Source of the DNA: Alentia gelatinosa
Lineage: Eukaryota > Annelida > Polychaeta > Phyllodocida > Polynoidae
Assembly (NCBI GenBank): GCA_950022655.1
Contig: OX465583.1
Span: 8,801,779 to 8,865,778 of the forward strand
DNA length: 64,000 nt
Direction: 5' to 3'
Under the pieces are notes generated by a model. That model was given only the letters and a program-made list of their open reading frames with translations. It was not told the origin of the DNA and did no database searches. Of this stretch, positions 56,101 to 58,140 are shown piece by piece. The first letter of the stretch is position 1; the number at the start of each line of letters is the position of its first letter. The translations under genes and the position numbers were made by a program.

Positions 56101-56882
56101 AATCTAGGTGTCTGAACATAAGATTAATTTTTTAATCAGTTACGTTTTTACTAATTACGATGGACCTATAATTAGCCATAAACTACATATCACATTGGAG
56201 GTATAATCTTTTAGGCCCAGTTATCCGTTTACATTATTTATTGTTTTCTAATTTGATTCAAGTGAAGACTAGTGCCAGCATGTAGTAAGGTTTAGTTGGT
56301 TTTGGTGCGTGTAGGTTAACATTAACATAGATTACATCCCACTCTACCCCAGGTACACTGAAGTTAACAAATAAGGTTATCCACATGTTTTTAATGGAAG
56401 AAAACAGGGGTCTGTTGAATAACTTAAGCCTGCGAAAGTACTTGGTACAAGGAGACCTCATACAAGGGTTATCGTCTATTGATATTCAAGCTTGTTCGCT
56501 AAGACAGTCCTAGCCAATGGAAGGTCGTCCATTTCAGTGTTGAATAAAGTTGACCTACATCATCCCTGGGTCTCGTTTGTGTACAGTGAAGAGTCTTCAT
56601 GTATGAGCCTAAGTTATTCAACAGGCCCAATGGAGCATGAAACCAAAGTGATGATTTTCAATTGTGTTCTCTGCAGGAAACCAGAGCAATGACAACAAGC
56701 AGCCATGCTGCGAAGCTCTCTACGACTTCGACCCCGAGAATGAAGGCGAACTGGGATTCAAGGAAGCGGATATCATCAACCTGACATCGCGCATCGACGA
56801 AAACTGGTTCGAGGGCACGATACATGGCCAGAGCGGGTTCTTCCCCGTCAACTATGTCAAGGTCATCGTGGACCTGCCCTAG
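13958..56882 (+). CDS. EndoA: Endophilin A (SH3GL family), 5'-partial, eight exons
   Basis: Endophilin A is a cytosolic N-BAR/SH3 protein that bends and tubulates membrane in clathrin-mediated endocytosis and synaptic vesicle recycling; its SH3 domain binds proline-rich partners such as dynamin and synaptojanin (family knowledge). Here eight + strand exons (13958-14101, 16244-16377, 17963-18029, 48005-48105, 50353-50456, 52205-52368, 54965-55012, 56677-56882) each have AG/GT borders, and phases 1,1,0,1,0,2,1,1 join without a stop. The translated piece is about 321 aa; with the usual ~62 missing N-terminal residues the protein would be near 384 aa, a little longer than vertebrate or fly endophilins because of the linker. 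I found no match to the first two exons (H0 helix, LQPNP stretch), so the promoter lies upstream of the window. The third-to-fourth exon intron is about 29,975 bp. Confidence 0.95.
14433..14575. mobile_element. Foldback element, ~60-bp arms
   Basis: ATATAACGTCCAACCATGC...GCTAATTTACCGTTTGTACGG is repeated in reverse as CCGTACAAACGGTAAATTAGC...GCATGGTCAGGACGTTCTATAT, with a ~20-bp loop. Non-coding hairpin or MITE. Confidence 0.8.
14670..15530. other. Intronic sequence, no gene
   Basis: AT-rich intron. The part 15100-15200 (CCCTGTAAATGTGTGCATTA, GGGTTTTCCCTGACAAGC) is a copy of sequence at 1800-1880. Confidence 0.5.
15535..16243 (+). repeat. AT-rich tandem array running into an exon acceptor
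   Basis: 15535-15900 has ~33-bp units of TATTATAAAGAAACTATATGATGCTGTTGA. From about 15900 a longer 94-102-bp unit takes over, adding GAGAGGTAACACTGTTGTTG and TGATTGTGTTACGTATATTC (four copies, GAGAGG near 15918, 16019, 16113 and 16207). The last copy changes to TGATTGTCGTACTCCAG, the authentic acceptor of exon 16244. Confidence 0.9.
16244..16377 (+). CDS. EndoA: Endophilin A exon: BAR helix 2
   Basis: The exon begins after TCGTACTCCAG and ends before GTGAGT at 16378. It completes the split Gly and encodes about residues 111-155, including [18 protein letters not shown] and [12 protein letters not shown], a near-identical match to the endophilin helix 2 core that forms the dimer interface. 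Phase 1 in, phase 0 out. The polypyrimidine tract is weak, and the last ~37 bp of the intron are a variant copy of the tandem repeat unit that fills 15900-16243, so this acceptor sits at the edge of a minisatellite. Confidence 0.95.
16378..17480. other. Intronic sequence, no gene
   Basis: Contains a short repeat of the segment ATGACGTTTTTCATGTTATT...AATAATAAGTAAA (16616 and ~16770), otherwise unremarkable AT-rich intron. Confidence 0.5.
17480..17885 (-). mobile_element. SINE family 2 copy, tRNA-derived, minus strand
   Basis: On the minus strand the head reads GCTCGGTGGCTAAGTGGTAG (A box) and later GGGGTTCAAACCCTGGTCGG (B box), followed by the body ATGGTACCCACTGC, GAATGAGGAGTAGG and the end AGAACGGCTATATAGCCGAATTCGG. 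The tail piece is duplicated at 17500-17640. A + strand body copy without head is at 41945-42065. Confidence 0.75.
17963..18029 (+). CDS. EndoA: Endophilin A exon: end of BAR helix 2
   Basis: A short 67-nt exon between CACCTTCCGCAG and GTAGGT. It reads [20 protein letters not shown] then AK, the basic end of helix 2 (about residues 156-177), almost identical to fly endophilin in this stretch. Phase 0 in, phase 1 out, so the last base is the first base of the codon completed by exon 48005. A tRNA-derived SINE in reverse orientation ends about 78 bp upstream of the acceptor. The following intron is ~30 kb and splits the protein exactly at the loop joining helices 2 and 3, the distal tip of the BAR dimer. 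Confidence 0.95.
18355..18655 (+). mobile_element. SINE family 1 copy, single central module
   Basis: The tRNA-Thr(UGU)-like head has A box AAGCTCAGTGGTTAAGAGCA, anticodon-loop region GGAATTGTAATCCC and B box GGGTTTGAGTCCCAC. One 93-bp module follows, then the tail with TCACTTCGGTAAATATG, CATCTCATAGATTCGATCAC and GAACGCTAAACTACCCAAAC. It shows the basic structure of the family. Confidence 0.85.
18660..19190. mobile_element. Family C foldback repeat, near-complete
   Basis: Two inverted halves: AATTCACAAGGGAAAGCCGC, CCTAAACTTGAATAGGTTTC, TTATCTCATCCTTCAC ... and the reverse half with CCCATTAGTCAATATTAAGG, ACATGACTCAAACTCGATGG, ending CAGGGGTGAGATAAA. Related copies are at 24715, 52385 and 53505. 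Confidence 0.7.
19420..20838. repeat. 33-bp GC-rich minisatellite, about 42 copies
   Basis: The unit is CACACGGCCATGCACGTGCA followed by CTCGTGATACTCT, with CACGCGTAC and CACGTGCAC variants. It is CpG-dense and rich in CACGTG. The 11-codon period leaves both strands open (up to 550 codons in combination with the next element), which is an artefact. A remnant of the same unit (CACACGGCTGTGCATGCGCA) lies beyond the SINE at ~21615. Confidence 0.97.
20839..21610 (+). mobile_element. SINE family 1 copy with ~7 central 93-bp units
   Basis: Seven CCCCAGCAGTGGTAGATTTA...ATGTCTATGTGGTGTGGTAT units, then the standard tail CTCACCTCGGTAAATGTGTA, CATCTCACAGGTTCAATC and TTGGACGCTAAACTAAAGAAAC. No tRNA head. 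It sits inside the 33-bp array, whose units flank it on both sides. Confidence 0.88.
22040..22375. repeat. ~49-bp minisatellite
   Basis: About six units of GTGTATTATCCACCTAATAC + GGAGTCTCCATACTAAACCTGTAGGA-type sequence. Confidence 0.9.
22378..22628 (+). pseudogene. Possible retrotransposon coding relic
   Basis: One frame stays open for about 80 codons without a start ([20 protein letters not shown] ... [20 protein letters not shown] ... LVVP, stop). The composition and the FPPLKEQR / LLQRS pattern resemble the C-terminal part of retroelement polyproteins, but I cannot name the family. It starts where the 49-bp array ends and stops at a TAG near 22622. Confidence 0.35.
22680..22955. repeat. 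Dispersed family F copy
   Basis: Full-length-looking copy: AGAGATGGTAGTTTTCCTCT, GGGCCTCAGTCACACCAATA, CCTCCCCACACCCCAGTCCC, CATGTTTTCTCAGTCTTTCTG, AACTGACGTCCCTGA. Confidence 0.75.
23693..23962. mobile_element. 270-bp MITE with ~24-bp TIRs
   Basis: The left end GGCCCGGTGTCCACCTACTA and right end TAGTAGGTGGACGCCGGGCC are inverted repeats, flanked by TTA and TAA (at least a TA duplication). Internal sub-repeats such as CGATATGGTCTACGATGCAC recur inverted. A detached extra copy of one end lies immediately upstream (23672-23690, CGCCCGGCGTCCACCTAT). No coding capacity. Confidence 0.85.
24145..24310 (+). mobile_element. SINE family 1 copy, 3'-truncated
   Basis: Head AGTTAGCTCAGTGGTAAAGA, GGACTTGTAATCCCAAGGTT, degenerate B box, then one partial central module ending at CCATGTCTATAGG. 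The tail is absent. Confidence 0.8.
24715..25000. repeat. Family C copy
   Basis: GAAGCCGCGTGAATTACTAC, GACCGTAAACTTGAATAGGT, CTCACCTCTCACATTGACTA, CCAATGTTAAGTCTATGGGG, CAGGGGTGAGATAAA. Confidence 0.7.
25000..26880. other. Intronic sequence around candidate microexon 1
   Basis: AT-rich, no recognised gene. It holds the candidate module at 25781. A later ~150-bp stretch (to ~25930) is similar in layout to 30145-30300. Confidence 0.45.
25781..25789 (+). other. Candidate 9-nt microexon, copy 1 (TCGGTCAAG)
   Basis: TTTTTTATTTTAG precedes and GTGGGT follows. In the phase-1 intron it would add V-G-Q between the basic end of helix 2 and helix 3 without changing the frame. The flanks resemble those of the second site at 30145: TTGAACT about 25 bp upstream, GGTG and TCTCAAA downstream, then GCATGGGCA. 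Read further without splicing, the frame meets a stop within six codons. There is no transcript evidence. Confidence 0.25.
26885..27130. repeat. Dispersed family F copy
   Basis: TTGGGCCTCATTCACACCAA, CCCCAGCCCTGTTCTATCGA, TCTTTCTGATGCAATAAATTC, AACTGACACCCCCG. Confidence 0.75.
27130..31560. other. AT-rich intron, mostly single-copy by eye
   Basis: No gene, SINE or array recognised except the candidate module at 30145. G-rich runs with GGGGGTTAAAAAAATTC occur twice near 31065-31175 (a short tandem duplication). Confidence 0.5.
30145..30153 (+). other. Candidate 9-nt microexon, copy 2 (GCCACCAAG)
   Basis: TTTGTACTTTCTCTTTTAG precedes and GTTGGT follows (a weaker donor). It would add G-H-Q in frame at the BAR tip loop. 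The module is related to the site at 25781 in both upstream and downstream flanks, suggesting an old duplication of one module rather than two chance AG/GT pairs. Confidence 0.22.
31575..31900. repeat. 108-bp tandem repeat, 3 copies
   Basis: The unit is GAGACTGGTGTACTTCACAC ... CTTTGGTAAGAAATTCTCAT ... ACCAGTCTCAAGGAAAACTT. The period of 36 codons leaves a 132-codon frame open; not a gene. Confidence 0.9.
31985..32345. repeat. Fragments of families F and C
   Basis: GCAATAAATTCAGCATGAAA and CTCCAACTGACATCCCCGG (F), then CTCACCCTTGTATTTCTGTC, GGCTTAACATTGGGAACCCA and GGGGCGAGATAAA (C). The block CCATGGTCTATATCCTGTGTGTC recurs inverted at 39560-39600. Confidence 0.6.
32770..33600. repeat. 72-bp minisatellite, about 12 copies
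   Basis: The unit is ACAAGCTCAAAGTCTGTGTG, ACCTCTCTTATCTCTAGACA, GCGTATATGAGCGTATACAT, GGCCCA. It ends where a CpG-rich patch begins. Confidence 0.93.
33600..33955. promoter_or_regulatory. CpG-rich patch inside the giant intron
   Basis: About 350 bp with roughly 30 CpGs, against an AT-rich intron. It includes GCGCCGGGCGTGTAGACACC, GCCGCCCGCGTGTCGTCCCG, and a short CTCCGAACTGCTCCGAGCTG repeat. CTGTGAG|GTAACC at ~33705 resembles a donor. It could be an internal promoter or simply the edge of a GC-rich repeat. Confidence 0.25.
34378..34865 (+). mobile_element. SINE family 1 copy, 3 central modules
   Basis: Head GGGGAGTTAGCTGAGTCGTT, GGACTTGTATAGGACTTTGG, B box GAGGTTCGAGTCCCACC, three 93-bp modules, then the tail with the CACCTCGGTAAATTTG block, AAAATAACCTTGAGAAAGTC, TAATGGTTAACTGGACGTTA and AATCCAACCAAACAAAC. 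Confidence 0.9.
34865..36040. other. AT-rich intron, no gene
   Basis: No repeat family or ORF recognised. The final 40 bp are a pyrimidine-rich stretch ending CCCCAACAG just before the LINE relic. Confidence 0.5.
36043..36700 (+). pseudogene. Non-LTR retrotransposon relic: RNase H and C-terminal region
   Basis: In shifting frames the sequence reads [13 protein letters not shown], then at 36176-36238 [20 protein letters not shown], the typical RNase H C-terminal motif (W-x-x-S-H-x-G-x-x-G-N-E-x-A-D), then near 36416-36497 [20 protein letters not shown] followed by P-C-C, the conserved region after RNase H in I/Jockey-type elements. Stops and frameshifts show that it is dead and 5'-truncated. 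It ends in ATCGGACGTTAAATCAACCA, which is like the tail of SINE family 1. Confidence 0.8.
36739..36983. repeat. 122-bp tandem duplication
   Basis: CAATACACAAAATGTAAATA ... ATCAAATGGGGGTGCAACA occurs twice in a row with few differences (ATATATACATG vs ATGTATACATG). Confidence 0.95.
37150..37500. other. GC-rich intronic stretch, no gene recognised
   Basis: CpG-containing sequence with short opposing ORFs (98 and 89 codons). The last part (CATATAGGGCACAGGGTGGT, TGCCGTCATCCGCCAG) belongs to the dispersed family also present at 1-500. Confidence 0.4.
37495..37680. mobile_element. Deleted copy of the 12429 foldback element
   Basis: Starts CACCCCTCTCATAAG, lacks most of the left arm, keeps TCTTTGGGTTGCATTGATGT and the whole right arm to GATCTTATGAGAGGGG. 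Confidence 0.85.
37690..38130. repeat. Dispersed repeat related to 500-700
   Basis: Two adjacent copies of GTAGTCAGGGGRCAAC...GACCTGCCACCTGGTGTTTT-like sequence, with GGCAAGATTGCTGCCTCCAT and ACAATAGCTATATGCCCTAT. Confidence 0.75.
38230..38750. repeat. Two dispersed repeat pieces
   Basis: 38230-38470 (TTCCTGACAAGTGGCATACT, ATGTGTTTTCTATTGGCACT) matches 48650-48840. 38595-38745 (GGCCATTTTCCACTTTCCCA, CCGCATTCACGCCAATAAAA) is a 5' part of family F. Confidence 0.65.
38750..39590. other. Intron with two related inverted pieces, no gene
   Basis: GTCTGTTTCCATTCACCGAT, TTCCCGACTGAAGATCGGTG and GGCCAATGGAAATTGG echo sequence at 26625-26720, so this is another dispersed repeat. (A)18 is at ~39033-39050. 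Confidence 0.4.
40090..40415 (+). mobile_element. SINE family 1 copy with visible target-site duplication
   Basis: Head AGTGGTTAGAGCAGCAGACT, CTTGAAACCCCAAGGTTGTA, B-box-like GGGTTAGTATCCCAC, one central module, tail ACCTTGAGAAAATCTGG, ACTGGACGTTAAATCAAACC, (AAAC)n. GACCAGAG before and GACCAGGG after the element look like the duplicated target. Confidence 0.88.
40485..41012. repeat. G-rich GGCGGGCGGC minisatellite
   Basis: About 525 bp made almost only of GGCGGGC, GGTGTACGGC and GGTGTTAGC blocks. Very strong G over C skew on the + strand. All six frames show long low-complexity ORFs (up to 304 codons), which are not genes. Confidence 0.95.
41215..41870. repeat. ~55-bp minisatellite with an internal inversion
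   Basis: From 41215 to ~41650 units read GAGGTACGCCCAGTCTCAGA, CTAGCGGGAATGATACAGTT, CACACTGTGCGTTTT. From ~41655 to 41870 the same unit runs in the opposite direction (GTACCTCAAAACGCACAGTG, TGAACTGCACGATTCCC, CTAGTCTAAGACTGGG). Confidence 0.93.
41945..42065 (+). mobile_element. SINE family 2 fragment
   Basis: AAAAATGGTACCCACTGCCC, ATTAGAATGAGGAGTAGG, AGAACGGCTATATAGCCGAA, TTCGGTGAT followed by an A-rich end. It lacks the tRNA head. Confidence 0.8.
42065..42460. other. Sequence between arrays, no gene
   Basis: Contains a short G-rich (GGGGCGGGGGTAGGGGCAGG) stretch at 42175-42245. No exon recognised. Confidence 0.45.
42465..45090. repeat. 45-bp minisatellite, about 58 copies, with higher-order duplication
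   Basis: The unit is TTTATACTCCTTCTTTGAAT, AAATATCCCACCCACATACA, CACAG. Variants GTATAGATA, GAGTAAATA and CCCGCCC are interspersed. A ten-unit block (43631-44080) is repeated almost exactly at 44081-44530 (450-bp period), and a three-unit block repeats near 43315/43450. Because 45 is a multiple of 3, frames of up to 704 codons stay open on both strands; these are artefacts. Confidence 0.97.
45443..45617. repeat. 22-bp minisatellite, 8 copies
   Basis: The unit is GTGCCTCTAGTTGAGGTACA + AT, ending about 100 bp before the candidate splice site at 45718. Confidence 0.95.
45718..45720 (+). other. Candidate 3-nt microexon or recursive splice site (GAG)
   Basis: A long CT tract (CTCTCTCTTTCTCTCTCCCC, then ACTTCTCC) and GGACAG precede GAG, which is followed by a perfect GTAAGT. 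Used as a microexon it would insert one Gly in frame. It could instead be a ratchet site in the giant intron or a chance arrangement. Confidence 0.2.
46125..46410. repeat. Dispersed family F copy
   Basis: GAGATGTTAGTTTTCCACTT, CCACATTCATGCCCATAAAA, CCTCCCCATACATCGACAGC, AACTGACATCCTTG. Confidence 0.75.
46410..47100. other. Intronic sequence, no gene
   Basis: Nothing recognised apart from a short GGGCCGTACAT repeat near 46830-46855. Confidence 0.45.
47100..47440. mobile_element. Two SINE family 1 fragments in opposite orientation
   Basis: 47110-47222 is the reverse complement of the tail and module end (TTTGGGTTTGATGGTGATTC, CACACCACATAGACATGG). 47225-47437 is a forward tail (ATGTGGTGTGGGAACTAAAA, CATATTGGACATTAAACTAC) with an internal ~65-bp insertion. 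Confidence 0.75.
47680..47945. mobile_element. MITE-like family D copy next to exon 48005
   Basis: CTTGGCCTGGTATAAACGTC, GGCTTAACGTTAGGAACTCG, AGCTAAGATAAAATCAG, GTCTGAGTCCCCATTTGC, CACTCCAAACTCAGTGGTGA, ACGGGGACTCAGACC. It ends about 60 bp before the acceptor. Confidence 0.7.
48005..48105 (+). CDS. EndoA: Endophilin A exon: BAR helix 3, first half
   Basis: The acceptor is TTTTCTCCGCTAACTCCAG and the donor is GAC|GTAAGT. Joined to the G left over from exon 17963-18029 it gives Ala, then [20 protein letters not shown] and [13 protein letters not shown], the start of helix 3 (about residues 178-211). The SNVTEEE part lengthens the tip loop compared with the short loop of fly endophilin as I recall it. 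Phase 1 in, phase 0 out. A MITE-like element (47680-47945) ends about 60 bp before the exon. Confidence 0.95.
48150..48840 (+). mobile_element. Family E copy followed by a 38230-type repeat
   Basis: 48150-48610 mirrors 9105-9510, including the hairpin CGAGGTTGACGTCGTAATAC...GTATTACTACGTGTCAACCAC and CATTGTTTATTGTCTATG. 48650-48840 matches 38230-38470. Confidence 0.75.
49262..49790 (+). mobile_element. SINE family 1 copy, 3 modules, best preserved head
   Basis: Head GGGGAGTTAGCTCAGTGGTT, GGACTTGTAATCCCAAGGTT, B box GGGTTCGAGTCCCACTGCAG; three 93-bp modules; tail ACCTTGAGAAAGTCTGGTAA, GACTGGACATTAATCAAACC, (AACC)n. It is inserted into the 40-bp array: array sequence GGGTCACACTGTAACT lies left of it and TTGTAGATGGGCCGTGTCC right of it. 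Confidence 0.92.
49795..50352 (+). repeat. 40-bp minisatellite carrying splice-acceptor-like units
   Basis: About 13 units of GGGTCACACTGTACTTGTAG, GTGTGAGGTGTCTTGTTAAC, some with TTGTAAATATGAAG instead. Older isolated units occur at ~48870 and ~49230. The last unit is the real acceptor of exon 50353. Confidence 0.96.
50353..50456 (+). CDS. EndoA: Endophilin A exon: BAR helix 3, second half
   Basis: Reads [20 protein letters not shown] then [14 protein letters not shown] and a split Arg; about residues 212-246. The exon follows CACTGTATTTGTAG directly and ends CAGAG|GTAAGC. Phase 0 in, phase 2 out. The acceptor is the terminal copy of a 40-bp minisatellite (49800-50352) whose other units carry the same CTGTACTTGTAG|GTG context, so there are several decoy acceptors upstream. 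Use of a decoy would read GTG TGA, an immediate stop in this phase. Confidence 0.95.
50520..50845 (+). repeat. Possible LINE 3' end fragment
   Basis: No coding sequence recognised, but it ends CCACTGGGACGTTAAATCAC, then AAAAACAATC, like the tails of SINE family 1 and the LINE relic. Confidence 0.35.
50925..51560. other. Family F copy, then intron without recognised features
   Basis: 50925-51115 carries CAGTTTTTCTCTATTCCATT, CCTCCCCACACACCCAGCAC, AACCTCTCTGAGGCAGTAAA. A short CATACCACCATACTGTGCCG direct repeat is near 51220. Confidence 0.6.
51561..51701. mobile_element. Hairpin element with ~55-bp arms
   Basis: AAACTTGTTAACCTAATTGG, GACGGCTTATCGTACC ... GGTACGATAAGCCGTCCCAA, TTAGGTTAACTAGTTT. 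The arms include GTTACTCTCGGTAA and TTACCGAGAGTAAC. Loop about 30 bp. Non-coding foldback or MITE. Confidence 0.85.
51865..52135. repeat. 33-bp minisatellite with palindromic GCCATATGGC
   Basis: About eight units of GCCGATGGCTGGTAATGCCA, TATGGCATCATTC. Each unit contains the 12-bp palindrome TGCCATATGGCA. It ends about 70 bp before exon 52205. Confidence 0.95.
52205..52368 (+). CDS. EndoA: Endophilin A exon: end of BAR and variable linker
   Basis: The acceptor is TCTCACGGGCTTACAG and the donor is CATG|GTACGT. It reads [17 protein letters not shown], the conserved basic end of the BAR domain, then a Ser-, Asn- and Asp-rich linker ([20 protein letters not shown]) ending with a short proline stretch [11 protein letters not shown]; about residues 246-301. 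Phase 2 in, phase 1 out. The linker is the most variable part of the family and is expected to be disordered. A 33-bp minisatellite ends about 70 bp upstream, and another dispersed repeat begins within about 20 bp downstream. Confidence 0.93.
52385..52770. repeat. Family C copy plus duplicated flank
   Basis: CCGTAGAACTCGTATCCCAC, GGGTGAGATAAATTCAG, CACGCGGCTTCGCCTTGTGA, then ATATTACATGGAAATAGAGT ... GCCAAACCCACTGTTAATTC, repeated at 53640-53930. Confidence 0.8.
52770..53505. other. Intronic sequence, no gene
   Basis: Nothing recognised between the two family C copies. Confidence 0.45.
53505..53985. repeat. Family C copy, more complete
   Basis: Both halves present: CTCACCCCTGTATTTTTCCC, CTTAACATTGGGAACTCGTA, then AAGGGTGAGATAATTTCAG, CACGCGGCTTCACCTTGTGA and the same ACATGGAAATAGAGTTTGGC flank as the copy at 52385. 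Confidence 0.8.
54000..54640. other. Intronic sequence, no gene
   Basis: AT-rich. A short inverted pair ACTCTCCAATC / GGTTGGAGAGT is near 54580-54610. Confidence 0.4.
54674..54883. mobile_element. 210-bp MITE with long TIRs and TAA target duplication
   Basis: The left end AGCCGGAGACACACCAAGCG, AGAAATGCAGCGATTTC and right end GAGATCGCTTGCATTTCTCG, CTTGGTGTGTCTCCGGCT are inverted repeats of about 45 bp, with TAA at 54671-54673 and 54884-54886. No ORF. It interrupts a dispersed repeat (AACCCGACCAGAGCTAA ... TAGCTCTGGCGGCCAGTGT) also seen at 40078-40460. Confidence 0.85.
54965..55012 (+). CDS. EndoA: Endophilin A exon: 48-nt Pro/Tyr linker cassette
   Basis: A small exon between GATTTTTTCACTAG and GTAAGTTC. 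It encodes [17 protein letters not shown] across its split codons (about residues 301-317), a Tyr- and Pro-rich piece of the linker before the SH3 domain. It is 48 nt and phase 1 at both ends, so it can be skipped without changing the frame; that makes it a plausible alternative cassette. A palindromic MITE (54674-54883) lies about 80 bp upstream. Identification rests on good splice sites and frame continuity, since the linker is not conserved. Confidence 0.85.
55125..55650. repeat. Family F copy split by a MITE
   Basis: 55125-55190 (GGCAGTTTCCCACTTTTCCA) and 55465-55650 (GAGCTTCATTCATGCAAAAA, CTCTCCACATACCCCCAGTC, AACTGACATCCTTG) are the two halves of one family F element. Confidence 0.8.
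55192..55457. mobile_element. Second copy of the 9649 Harbinger-like MITE, inverted
   Basis: Ends GGCCACTAAAAAAAACACCC and AGGTTTGTTTTTTTAGTGGC + C; the interior (AGCTCCTGATGTCAGGGATG, CTCGCGTAAGCAGACACCCC) matches the 9649 copy in reverse with internal deletions (266 bp). The right flank is TAA, the left flank CAA. Confidence 0.88.
55650..56676. other. Last intron, no further features
   Basis: AT-rich with no dispersed repeat recognised. The last 20 bp form the acceptor of exon 56677. Confidence 0.5.
56677..56882 (+). CDS. EndoA: Endophilin A terminal exon: SH3 domain and stop
   Basis: The acceptor is ATTGTGTTCTCTGCAG. It completes a Gly and reads [11 protein letters not shown], then the SH3 domain [20 protein letters not shown], ending [12 protein letters not shown] and TAG at 56880-56882. 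SH3 landmarks are visible: the ALYDF motif (about residues 330-334), the acidic RT loop (DPENEGE), the first Trp of ENWFEG (about 360) and the Pro/Tyr pair of FFPVNYV (about 373 and 376), which together form the PxxP-binding groove. The C-terminus lies a few residues past the domain, as is usual for endophilins. Confidence 0.96.
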
Positions 56883-57059
56883 GTCATCTCACGGTGTATT
56901 CCATCAGCCACCTGCTGTTGAGGCTCTTGCAGCCTTAGTGTTGGCACTTGCCTGCAGGAAGAGTTCCCCAATCGACCTGCTTATTGATATAAGGGTACAG
57001 TGTGTAACATTTCATTCGTATAGTTATTCAGAAATCACATTGTTCTAAATCGAAACCGA

Positions 57060-58140
57060 AAAAAAGAAAACGAGAAAAAAAATGACGAACAGAGGAATTA
57101 TTGGTTCGGGGGAGGAGCTGACTCCAAGGCTGTGCCGACTATATGCAAGAATAGCCTGGGCTCTTCGGTAGTATGGACTAGCGGTGGGCATGCCACCTGA
57201 GACCCCCAAGTCTCATAGGCCTTTGTCACCACATCCCACCCAGGAAAGTGAAGCTCAGACAGCCTTACATTGGTAGAGAACCTCCACCCTGATGTGATGC
57301 TCCCTTCCCCTAAACACTTGGGTTTGAGAATAATAATTACAACAATATTTTTTTTTCACCTTGTCTCAGCAGTTCATTGTAAAAGAGGTTCTAATTGGGT
57401 GTGAATTGCTCGCAGTTGAGATGGTTAATAATGGTAGTGGTTTCAGGATAGTTATGTGTATATTTAGTTGGCTAGACTTCACAGGCATGTACATGGTTAT
57501 TTAAGTCGAGCGTCAACATCCTCTGGCAAGTGTCCTCACTACAGCGCGGGAGCACATGGCCAGGACTCCCATAGACAATCACCTGGGTCACTAGCGGGTG
57601 ACCCAGGTTCAACCTCGTGCGAGTGGCCTTCACCTTTCTCCAAGACTTTCCCCAAACTCCGAAATAACATCAATCCTCCAAGTCCCCGAAACCATGTCAG
57701 ACTGTACTCCTCCAAGGCTATATGAATTCTGGTCTTGGTCTATGGTACGTCCTAGGCTTATCGCAGTTAACAGCTGGGCTGCAACTGAATGATGCTTTCT
57801 GCAGGTCTGAAGGTCACTCGCGAGGTCATTAAACAGGTTTGATCAAGGTGATCGGGACGGTGCTGGCACCAGCGCTGTCCACTCGTAGACTGCGCATCTC
57901 TTGTGTTCAGGGTGTTCGCGGTCTCAAGTCTTGGCAAGTCAAAGTAACACTGCTTCTATACCCCAAAAAGAAGAAAAAGAAAAAAATGCTGTAGCAACAG
58001 CAGTGTGTATATAGCCCTGTAACGTGACCATTAGACAGACAGACATCCCAAGTTTCTGTTTAATTCCACTAACAAAGTTAATCTGAGGATGGTGGTCCAT
58101 AGGGTGTGAACCGCTTATGATATTCTACGAAAGCATGTAA
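57060..58140. repeat. Segment duplicated at 63390-64000
   Basis: Shared landmarks: GTATGGACTAGCGGTGGGCA, CAATCACCTGGGTCACTAGC, GGGTGACCCAGGTTCAACCT, CATGTCAGACTGTACTCC, AGTAACACTGCTTCTATACC, AACAAAGTTAATCTGAGGAT, TATGATATTCTACGAAAGCA. This copy is longer because of inserted pieces. Confidence 0.85.

Noticed and set aside
56492..56692. Two ORFs overlapping the last intron-exon border as separate genes
   Set aside because: The coding signal starts exactly after the acceptor at 56676; the upstream part shows no conservation I recognise.
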